DNA from: Gammaproteobacteria bacterium | GTDB lineage: Bacteria > Pseudomonadota > Gammaproteobacteria > GRL18 | NCBI GenBank assembly: GCA_024511395.1 | Contig: JANELJ010000082.1 | Span: 1-8,225, forward strand | Reading direction: 5' to 3' | Length of the DNA: 8,225 nucleotides | Shown here: piece by piece, positions 1 through 5,703 of the stretch | Layout: each line of letters starts with the position of its first letter | How positions within the stretch are numbered: the stretch's first letter is position 1 | Program-made: the position numbers and the translations under genes | Notes under the pieces: generated by a model | Told to the model about the DNA's origin: nothing | What the model saw: the letters and a program-made list of their open reading frames with translations, nothing else | Databases searched by the model: none

Positions 1-96
1 ATTAATAATGTAAGACGAGTGTTATTAGTTTAAATGCACAAACATAATATTCTCATAATAATTTGTGTCCATTCAAAATAACAACAGGTAAATAGC

Positions 97-678
97 ATGG
101 CTGGTGACCAATCTTCTAACCAGAGTCCGCGTTTTTTTTCCCGTAAATTTCTTATACCGATCCTGCTGGTTTTTATTTCCGGTGTACTGGCTTTTGCCGG
201 CTTTAATTCCATACTGGCTTATACCAATGAAATGGAATTTTGTACCTCCTGTCACAGCATGAAGGTCAACCTAGAGGAATATAAGGAAACCGTGCATTAT
301 AAAAATGCTTCCGGTGTCCCGGCTGTCTGCTCAGACTGTCATGTCCCAAAAGCCTTTCTACCCAAAATAAAGGCCAAGTTCCTGGCTTATAAGGATGTGC
401 TGCACGAAATACTCGGAACCATAGATACTAAAGAAAAATACGAAGCGCATCGCTGGGAAATGGCCTCCAGAGTCTGGGCCAAAATGAAAGCCACCGATTC
501 TAGGGAATGCCGCAGTTGTCATGACTTTGATAATATGGTCTTTAGCGAACAGGATCGCACTGCCCGTAAAAAGCACCCCAGAGCTCAGTTAAAAGGCCAG
601 ACCTGCATAGACTGCCATAAGGGTATTGCCCACGAAGAGCCTGATGAACCAGATGAAGAGGAAGATACTGATTCATGA
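97..678 (+). CDS. NapC/NirT-family membrane-anchored tetraheme cytochrome c
   Basis: This 193-residue protein has one N-terminal membrane anchor (about residues 18-42) after a short hydrophilic, basic start, and no obvious cleavage site. Four CxxCH haem motifs follow: C49-H53, C78-H82, C138-H142 and C170-H174. The first reads CTSCHSM, and a Met two residues after the haem His is typical of haem 1 in NapC/NrfH proteins. Size, anchor and haem count match the NapC/NirT/CymA family, which passes electrons between membrane quinols and periplasmic redox proteins. The C-terminus is very acidic (about residues 179-192, mostly Glu, Asp and Pro). The chosen ATG has only a weak AGG eight bases upstream (86-88). 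The stop overlaps the next start as ATGA. The gene leads an operon ending in fccAB, so it may connect that sulfide dehydrogenase to the quinone pool. The family call is firm; the partner is inferred. It lacks a nearby nitrate or nitrite reductase gene that would suggest another role. Confidence 0.9.
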   Translation: MAGDQSSNQSPRFFSRKFLIPILLVFISGVLAFAGFNSILAYTNEMEFCTSCHSMKVNLEEYKETVHYKNASGVPAVCSDCHVPKAFLPKIKAKFLAYKDVLHEILGTIDTKEKYEAHRWEMASRVWAKMKATDSRECRSCHDFDNMVFSEQDRTARKKHPRAQLKGQTCIDCHKGIAHEEPDEPDEEEDTDS

Positions 679-1652
679 ACAGACTGACCCTGCCCAACTA
701 TCTGCTGTTACTGGTTTCTGTCAGCCTGCTGTTTATGAGTGCCAATTGTCTTGCAGCCAGTAACCCAGGCCTGGAAAAACTTAAAGATCCCACTCCGCAG
801 GAAAAAGAGCTTATGCAGGCGGCTATTGTGGGGGATATTGACACTGTCAGACAACTCCTGGATCAGGGTGTCAGTCCTGATGCTCATGGCCGCTATGGTA
901 AAACCGCCCTGATGTTTGCCGTTGAAGAAGGCAATAAGGATGTGGCCGATCTGTTAATTGCTCGTGGAGCCGATGTTAATGCCGTAACCACACCGGGCTG
1001 TACTGCCCTGACCATTGCTTCTGAAGGTGGTTATGACGATATTGTTGCCACCCTGCTTAAAAAAGGCGCTAAAACTCAGGCTAAAACCCGAGCCGGCTGG
1101 AATGCACTGATGATGGCGGTCATCTATAACCACCCGAAGGTACTTCAGGAACTGATTAATGTCGGTGCCAATGTGGATACTCAGGACAAAGACGGCAACA
1201 CCCCGCTTATGCTGGCAGCAAAAAACGGCCATGTGCATATTATTGAAATGCTGCTTAAGGCCGGTGCGCATACCGAGTTACGCAATAAAGATGGCGGTAA
1301 TGCCTTAATGGTGGCGGCTGCCAATGGTCAGCTCGAAGTTATAAAAGCCCTGCTGAAATACGGCTGTAATATTGATTCACAAAGTTTAGACGGTTCCACA
1401 GCATTATTCTGGGCCACTGAAACCAATCAGCTTAAGGCAATGGAATTACTATTAAAGATGTGTGCCAATCCAAATCATCAGGATAAAGATGGCAGTACCG
1501 CCGTTATGGAGGCTTATCTGCAAAGAAACTTTGATGCAGCAATCCTTCTATACCGATATGGTGCCGATCCAAATATAAAAGATAATGATGGTCTGTCCGG
1601 CCTTGATTATGCAAGGCAGGTCCATCAATACGACAGCACCAAAAAAAATTAA
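675..1652 (+). CDS. Exported ankyrin-repeat protein in the fcc operon
   Basis: The 325-residue product begins with a Sec-type signal peptide (hydrophobic core about residues 8-22, likely cleavage after CLA at residues 25-27). The rest is almost entirely ankyrin repeats of about 33 residues. Roughly eight can be traced between residues 43 and 305, marked by recurring DGxTALMxAxxxG and LLxxGAxxxxxxxxG patterns (for example 74-98, 173-197 and 239-262). Ankyrin repeats are binding scaffolds with no enzymatic residues. The start codon overlaps the stop of the tetraheme cytochrome gene by four bases, which suggests translational coupling, and fccA follows 72 bases later. Periplasmic ankyrin proteins are known beside catalase genes (AnkB of Pseudomonas, Cj1386 of Campylobacter), where they support haem-enzyme activity. 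By analogy this one may help assemble or dock the cytochromes, which is inference. Cys25 is preceded by Asn, so a lipoprotein call is not supported. An A8 run near the stop affects only the last residues. Confidence 0.9.
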   Translation: MNRLTLPNYLLLLVSVSLLFMSANCLAASNPGLEKLKDPTPQEKELMQAAIVGDIDTVRQLLDQGVSPDAHGRYGKTALMFAVEEGNKDVADLLIARGADVNAVTTPGCTALTIASEGGYDDIVATLLKKGAKTQAKTRAGWNALMMAVIYNHPKVLQELINVGANVDTQDKDGNTPLMLAAKNGHVHIIEMLLKAGAHTELRNKDGGNALMVAAANGQLEVIKALLKYGCNIDSQSLDGSTALFWATETNQLKAMELLLKMCANPNHQDKDGSTAVMEAYLQRNFDAAILLYRYGADPNIKDNDGLSGLDYARQVHQYDSTKKN

Positions 1653-1680
1653 ACATATAAACTGGACGGACAATAACATA

Positions 1681-1695
1681 ATAGCCACAGGCTAT
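1681..1695 (+). other. Small inverted repeat in the gap before fccA
   Basis: The 72-base gap between the ankyrin gene and fccA contains a perfect 6-bp inverted repeat (ATAGCC, three-base loop, GGCTAT). It lies 29 bases before the fccA start. It is too small and has too short a T-run to be a terminator. It could be a small mRNA hairpin or a half-site pair for a regulator, or chance. No convincing promoter was seen in the gap, so the four genes are best read as one operon. Confidence 0.3.
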
Positions 1696-1712
1696 AAAAC
1701 ACCATGATCACC

Positions 1713-1720
1713 TAAGGAGG
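1713..1720 (+). promoter_or_regulatory. Strong ribosome binding site of fccA
   Basis: TAAGGAGG sits four bases before the ATG at 1725, a near-perfect match to the anti-Shine-Dalgarno sequence, though with slightly short spacing. It is much stronger than the site of the first gene of the operon. This predicts more FccA than NapC-type protein per transcript. Confidence 0.8.
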
Positions 1721-1724
1721 ATCT

Positions 1725-2321
1725 ATGAAAGTAAATAAAAAACTACTGACATTGTTAATTATAGGAGGGATGTCAGTATCAGCCAACAGCATGGCTGAAA
1801 CCACCACTGCTCAGGCACTGGCTAACACCTGTGCCGGCTGCCACGGTACTGACGGCAGCAGTAACGGGCCTGCAACCCCATCTCTGGCTGGCATATCCGT
1901 TGATTATTTTAAGGATGCCATGGCCGACTATAAAGCCAAAGACGGCCGTTATTCCACCATTATGAGCCGTATAGCCAAAGGCTATAGTGAGGAAGAAATT
2001 GCCCTGATGGCTGATTACTTTTCCAAACAGACATTTGTTCGCAAAGAACAGCAGTTCGATCCCAAACTGGCCAAACAGGGCGGCAAATTACACAGAAAAT
2101 ACTGTGAAAAATGTCATGAAGACGGTGGTCGCTCTTCTGAAGACGATGCTGGAATTCTGGCCGGTCAGTGGATGGATTACCTCCACTACACCATGGACGA
2201 CTTTAAAAACGGTCGCCGGGATATACCCAAGAAGATGAAAAAGAAAGTCAGCAAACTGGAAAAAGACAAAGGTCCAGAAGCACTTGAGGCACTTATTAAC
2301 TACTACGGCAGCCAAAAATAA
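1725..2321 (+). CDS. fccA: Diheme cytochrome c subunit of flavocytochrome c sulfide dehydrogenase
   Basis: The 198-residue precursor has a Sec signal peptide with cleavage likely after SMA (residues 22-24). Two class I cytochrome c domains follow, with haem sites C36-H40 (CAGCH) and C127-H131 (CEKCH). Probable axial methionines are M80, in a TIMSRIAKGYS segment typical of this family and of cytochrome c4, and M171 in the Lys-rich stretch 169-182. Length and two-domain layout match FccA, the electron-accepting subunit of periplasmic flavocytochrome c, which takes electrons from the FAD subunit and passes them to soluble cytochromes or an oxidase. The next gene starts only 15 bases after the stop and encodes the matching flavoprotein, which makes FccA a much better call than a free cytochrome c4. 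No truncation is apparent. Confidence 0.88.
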   Translation: MKVNKKLLTLLIIGGMSVSANSMAETTTAQALANTCAGCHGTDGSSNGPATPSLAGISVDYFKDAMADYKAKDGRYSTIMSRIAKGYSEEEIALMADYFSKQTFVRKEQQFDPKLAKQGGKLHRKYCEKCHEDGGRSSEDDAGILAGQWMDYLHYTMDDFKNGRRDIPKKMKKKVSKLEKDKGPEALEALINYYGSQK

Positions 2322-2328
2322 GGGGAGG
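2322..2328 (+). promoter_or_regulatory. Ribosome binding site of fccB
   Basis: GGGGAGG begins directly after the fccA stop codon and lies eight bases before the fccB ATG at 2337. It fixes the fccB start ahead of the twin-arginine signal. The tight packing supports co-translation of the two subunits. Confidence 0.75.
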
Positions 2329-2336
2329 TCATTCAC

Positions 2337-3638
2337 ATGTCAGGAATTTCACGTAGACATTTTATCCAGATCACAGGCGGTGCAGCCGCAGTCAGTACTT
2401 TAGGTTTCAGCAATATCCTGCTGGCAGGCAAAAGTGCCGGCCATGTCGTCATTATCGGTGGCGGTATCGGTGGAGCCACTGCGGCGCGGTATATTAAACG
2501 TGCCGATCCGGCCGTTGATGTAACTATTATCGAGCCTAACGCCAATTATTACACCTGTTTTATGAGTAATGAAGTCATCAGCGGTGAACGCTCTATTGAC
2601 TCCATCAAGTTCGGTTACCAGAACCTGGAATCCATGGGCGTCAAAATTGTCCGGGATTATGCCACCAATATCGATGCCGGAAAAAAACAGGTCGCAACTA
2701 AAGGCAATAGCAATATTGCCTATGACCGCTGCATTGTTTCCCCCGGTGTGGACTTTAAATGGGAAATGATTGAAGGCTACGATGCAAAAGTTGCCGCAGA
2801 AAAAATCCCCCACGCCTGGAAAGCCGGTCCTCAGACTGTCATGCTGCGCAAACAGCTTGAAGCCATGAAGGACGATGGTACGGTTATTATTGCACCACCG
2901 CCTAACCCATTCCGTTGTCCACCCGGACCTTATGAGCGTGCCAGTCAGATTGCCTGGTATCTGAAGCATAACAAGCCCAAATCCAAAGTATTGATCCTAG
3001 ATGCCAAGGACAAATTCTCCAAGTTTGGTCTGTTTATGCAGGGCTGGAAGAAGCATTACGACTACGGCACAGATAACAGTATGATTGAATGGGTCAAGGG
3101 TACTGAAGGCGGTATTATTGAGGGCGTTAATCCAGCCACCAATACCGTTATCGGCAGCGTAAGTGAATACAAGGGTGATGTCATTAATATTATCCCGGCT
3201 CAGAAAGCAGGTAAAATTGCGTTTACCGCCGGCCTGGTCAATGACACGGGCTGGTGTCCAGTTGATCAGAAAACCTTTGAATCAACTATCCATAAGGACG
3301 TATATGTGATTGGTGATTCCTCAGTGGCTTCACCACTGCCTAAATCCGGCTATTCCGCTAACTCAGAAGCCAAGGTCTGTGCCGCTGCTGTAGTAGCCAG
3401 TCTGCACGGCAAGCCAGCGGGTATTCCAACTCTGGTTAATACCTGCTACAGCCTGATTACACCGGAAGACGGTATTTCCGTTGCCATGGTGTATAACTTC
3501 GACGGCAAGAAAATCCAGAAGGTTAAAGGCTCAGGCGGCCTGACACCCATGGATTCTTCCCCTGCAATGAGAAAGCGCGAAGCGAATTATGCCCATAGCT
3601 GGTTTAATAATATTACCCACGATACCTTTGGTGGTTAA
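2337..3638 (+). CDS. fccB: FAD subunit of flavocytochrome c sulfide dehydrogenase
   Basis: The 433-residue precursor starts with a Tat signal (SRRHFIQ at residues 5-11, hydrophobic stretch to about residue 30), so it is exported folded with its FAD. An FAD-binding Rossmann motif GGGIGG is at 41-46, followed by the acidic strand end VTIIEPN. The second FAD motif, VYVIGDSSVASPLPKSGYSA, is at 322-341. C74 in YYTCFMSNEV fits the cysteine that binds FAD covalently (Cys42 of the mature Allochromatium enzyme). C194 in FRCPPGPYER and C370 in VNTCYSLITPEDG fit the redox disulfide Cys161/Cys337. The offsets of 32-33 residues agree with a cleaved signal of about that length. The C-terminal part (about 365-430) matches the flavin-binding FCSD domain. 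The enzyme oxidises sulfide to sulfur or polysulfide in the periplasm and passes electrons to FccA, encoded 15 bases upstream. Sulfide:quinone reductase is a related alternative, but the Tat signal and the FccA partner argue against it. Confidence 0.93.
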   Translation: MSGISRRHFIQITGGAAAVSTLGFSNILLAGKSAGHVVIIGGGIGGATAARYIKRADPAVDVTIIEPNANYYTCFMSNEVISGERSIDSIKFGYQNLESMGVKIVRDYATNIDAGKKQVATKGNSNIAYDRCIVSPGVDFKWEMIEGYDAKVAAEKIPHAWKAGPQTVMLRKQLEAMKDDGTVIIAPPPNPFRCPPGPYERASQIAWYLKHNKPKSKVLILDAKDKFSKFGLFMQGWKKHYDYGTDNSMIEWVKGTEGGIIEGVNPATNTVIGSVSEYKGDVINIIPAQKAGKIAFTAGLVNDTGWCPVDQKTFESTIHKDVYVIGDSSVASPLPKSGYSANSEAKVCAAAVVASLHGKPAGIPTLVNTCYSLITPEDGISVAMVYNFDGKKIQKVKGSGGLTPMDSSPAMRKREANYAHSWFNNITHDTFGG

Positions 3639-3648
3639 AAGACAATGG

Positions 3649-3683
3649 TGATTAATAACTTATAAAAAATAAGTTATTAATCA
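3649..3683. terminator. AT-rich hairpin just after fccB
   Basis: A perfect 14-bp stem (3649-3662 with 3670-3683) encloses a seven-base A-rich loop, ten bases after the fccB stop. The stem is almost all A/T and no T-run follows it, so it is a poor intrinsic terminator by itself. It may protect the 3' end of the fcc message, add to the following terminator, or be a palindromic protein site. Confidence 0.5.
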
Positions 3684-3694
3684 AGTCACTGACG

Positions 3695-3731
3695 AAAAAG
3701 CTCACTCTGTTTGTTCAGGGTGAGCTTTTTT
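3695..3731. terminator. Bidirectional intrinsic terminator between convergent operons
   Basis: A 15-bp stem (3695-3709 with 3716-3730, one G-T wobble) has a six-base loop. Its core is GCTCAC/GTGAGC. It is flanked by a T6 run on the plus strand (3726-3731) and by A5 (3695-3699), which reads as T5 on the minus strand. It therefore suits termination from both sides: 56 bases after the fccB stop on the plus strand and immediately after the stop of the minus-strand thioredoxin gene. Confidence 0.88.
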
Positions 3732-3737
3732 ATAGTA

Positions 3738-4274
3738 CTACAGAAGTGGCATGATATAGTCATTAAAAATTTCTTCATCGAGTTGTCCACGATGAATATA
3801 TTTAATCTCCCCATTTTTATCTATTACCACATTATGAGGTATCATATTCTGAGGGTTTCCCCATTGCTTCATGATAGCCTGCGTTCTGGGGTTAGAAGGT
3901 TCCATAATTAATACTGGATAATTAATTTCCAGTGAACGATGAATGTTTCTTAATTTCTGCTCTTTATCAAATCCAAGACTAACCACCTGAAAACCTTTGT
4001 CTGCCAGTTTTTCCTGGTACTGTGTTAAGTCCCGAATTTCATATTGACAGGGTGCACACCAGCTTGCCCAGAAATTTAATAAAATAACTTTTCCATACCA
4101 TTCCTTTAATGTATGATTTTTTCCATCCAGACCTTTTAGATTGAACGTCGGAAGTTCCCAGGCATTTTTTATATTTTCTGACTCAGCAATAGTATTATTA
4201 ACAATACTGATAGCCATTAAAAAAATAAATATTGAAAATAAGTTTTTTTTAATAAACTCAGCCACCACTAACAT
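3738..4274 (-). CDS. TlpA/ResA-type exported thioredoxin-fold protein
   Basis: This 178-residue protein has an N-terminal hydrophobic segment (about residues 12-26) that acts as a signal peptide or membrane anchor; TIA (28-30) could be a cleavage site. The thioredoxin fold shows the active-site motif WCAPC (72-76) in FWASWCAPCQYE and the cis-proline in MIPHNVVIDKNGEI (P146). This matches the TlpA/ResA/AhpC-TSA-like family of periplasmic thiol-disulfide proteins. Members often reduce apocytochrome c cysteines before haem attachment, or supply reductant to other envelope proteins. It is the last gene of the minus-strand cluster, 44 bases after the parvulin gene, with a seven-haem protein gene at the head of the cluster. 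A role in its maturation is therefore plausible but inferred. The ribosome site is weak (GAG close to the ATG) and the start could lie elsewhere in the first few codons. The gene is notably AT-rich, with a T8 run at 4243-4250. Confidence 0.87.
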   Translation of the reverse strand: MLVVAEFIKKNLFSIFIFLMAISIVNNTIAESENIKNAWELPTFNLKGLDGKNHTLKEWYGKVILLNFWASWCAPCQYEIRDLTQYQEKLADKGFQVVSLGFDKEQKLRNIHRSLEINYPVLIMEPSNPRTQAIMKQWGNPQNMIPHNVVIDKNGEIKYIHRGQLDEEIFNDYIMPLL

Positions 4275-4318
4275 AATACTCTATCAGTTCCCGTTTTAAT
4301 TGTCACTTTTATATTTTC

Positions 4319-5617
4319 TCAACTGTTGATTTTCCCTTCCTGAGAACCTAACAGGTTCCAAGTTATCTTATATTGTTTTTCCAGGTCCATTAAGTATTTA
4401 TGCATCTGTTCATTAATCACAAACTGTCTCACTTTATCTTTCATACTTATATATTGTCGTTTACCGCCAGGTCGACGGTCAATAATCGTTGCAATAATAT
4501 AACCTTTTTCAATTTTAATTATTTTACTGGGTTTTCCATTTTCTAAATCTTTTATGGCATTTTCAATTTTTGGATTACCTGAATTTTCTCTCACCCAACC
4601 TATATCGCCATTGTGTGCCTTACCATAAGCATCAATACTGTATTGCCCTGCCAGTTTAAAGAGGCTTTCACCCTTCTTTATTCTTTGCATTATAAATTTA
4701 GCCTCAGCTTCAGTTTTTAAAACAATCATGCCAAGATGCCAGCGTTGTGGAATCAATGATAATTCAGGATGTTCAGTGTAATATTTTTTTAATACCTCTT
4801 CATCCTGAGTCCATTGTTGCTGTTTTTTTTCTATCCACAAAGCGGGTAATCGTTCATTTTTATAGGCATTAACTCTTTCACTGACATCCATACCATCCTC
4901 CTCAGCAGCTCTGGCAACAACCAGTAATTCCCCTCGTTGAAATATCCTTTCCAGTATCTGATCTTTTGTTAAATCACCCTCTTTATCTGGATCAAACACA
5001 TCCTGCATCGTAACCTTAATTCCACCATCTGCTTCAAATACAATAGTTTTTGGTTTTGTTGTTTTTGACACTCGGTCTTCATAGACTTTTACATGATATT
5101 TATCCCTTAACTTAATCAGTGCCATCTCATACAAAGAACGATATTGTGTAGAAATATAGCTTGCTTTAGCTGCTGCATAGGCATCATGGCTGCCTTTATA
5201 TTGTGCCCGCATTTTTTTTCGTACATCGTCTGGTAATTGAATACTATTTCTTAAATTATCCATATATTCCCGGTACAGTAAGCCATAACGAAAATCTTCC
5301 ATTTCCTTTTTAAACTCGGAGCTCTGTTCCAGATCCGAGGCTTCAGCTTCAAGTTTAAATAAGCGTGAAATAACCAGTCGTTTTAAAATATCTCCCCGCA
5401 ATGAGGCCTGTTGTTTTTCATCCATGGTATTAAACTGTGTATAAAACGGCGAACTTCGTAAAGCCATTTCCAGGTCAGTTTCTGTAACCTGTAAGTTTTC
5501 TATGGTAACCAGTACTTGCTGTTGTGCCATTGCATTGGCCTGTACATAGAACAGACACAGAAGTAATATTACACTCACTGATTGAGATATCATTTTCTTT
5601 ACTATAGAAGTGTTCAT
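4319..5617 (-). CDS. Exported parvulin-type peptidyl-prolyl cis-trans isomerase
   Basis: The 432-residue precursor has a signal peptide (KK at 7-8, hydrophobic 12-24, probable cleavage after ANA at 27-29). An N-terminal helical SurA/PrsA-like chaperone region follows (about 34-130), with a second charged helical region (about 210-285). A parvulin domain spans about 289-383, shown by WHLGMIVLKTEAEAKFIMQRIKKG, QYSID, NGDIGWV (336-342) and the strand GYIIATIIDRRPG. These proteins catalyse proline isomerisation and hold unfolded exported proteins in the periplasm. The length is close to SurA, but only one clear parvulin domain is seen. The gene lies 86 bases after the seven-haem lipoprotein gene, whose sequence has many prolines, so that protein is a likely client (inference). 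The best Shine-Dalgarno match, AAGGA at 5632-5636, is 14 bases from the ATG, which is long; Met9 is a possible alternative start. Two T8 runs occur inside an intact reading frame. Confidence 0.87.
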   Translation of the reverse strand: MNTSIVKKMISQSVSVILLLCLFYVQANAMAQQQVLVTIENLQVTETDLEMALRSSPFYTQFNTMDEKQQASLRGDILKRLVISRLFKLEAEASDLEQSSEFKKEMEDFRYGLLYREYMDNLRNSIQLPDDVRKKMRAQYKGSHDAYAAAKASYISTQYRSLYEMALIKLRDKYHVKVYEDRVSKTTKPKTIVFEADGGIKVTMQDVFDPDKEGDLTKDQILERIFQRGELLVVARAAEEDGMDVSERVNAYKNERLPALWIEKKQQQWTQDEEVLKKYYTEHPELSLIPQRWHLGMIVLKTEAEAKFIMQRIKKGESLFKLAGQYSIDAYGKAHNGDIGWVRENSGNPKIENAIKDLENGKPSKIIKIEKGYIIATIIDRRPGGKRQYISMKDKVRQFVINEQMHKYLMDLEKQYKITWNLLGSQEGKINS

Positions 5618-5647
5618 GGTTATTATATTTTTCCTTCTGTTTTAATA

Positions 5648-5676
5648 AATACAGGGAGCATAAAGCTCCCTGTATT
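5648..5676 (-). terminator. Hairpin between the multihaem gene and the parvulin gene
   Basis: A perfect 12-bp stem (5648-5659 with 5665-5676) with a five-base loop and a GGGAGC core lies 27 bases after the stop of the seven-haem gene. Read on the minus strand, it is followed by ATTTATTAAAAC-like sequence, a broken T-run. It may therefore be a partial terminator or a message-stabilising hairpin, allowing high cytochrome expression with only some read-through into the two helper genes. Confidence 0.65.
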
Positions 5677-5703
5677 ACTCCTCGTTTAGACCGTCATACC
5701 TGA

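Noticed and set aside
1..96. Promoter with -35 TTATTA (22-27) and -10 TAATAT (45-50) ahead of the tetraheme gene
   Set aside because: The spacing of 17 is good, but the -35 match is poor and the region is so AT-rich that several equal candidates exist. A promoter is expected here but I cannot place it.
675..1652. Ankyrin protein as a lipoprotein or host-targeted effector
   Set aside because: Cys25 is preceded by Asn, which does not fit a lipobox, and the operon context is respiratory, with no secretion-system or phage genes nearby.
2400..2969. Long antisense reading frame of 189 codons opposite fccB
   Set aside because: It lies wholly opposite a gene with clear family motifs, has no recognisable domain and no ribosome site that I could support. 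The other short overlapping frames in the window are rejected for the same reason.
2337..3638. fccB as a sulfide:quinone reductase
   Set aside because: The Tat signal, the FAD-linking C74, the C194/C370 spacing and the adjacent diheme subunit all fit flavocytochrome c. SQR lacks this Tat signal and cytochrome partner.
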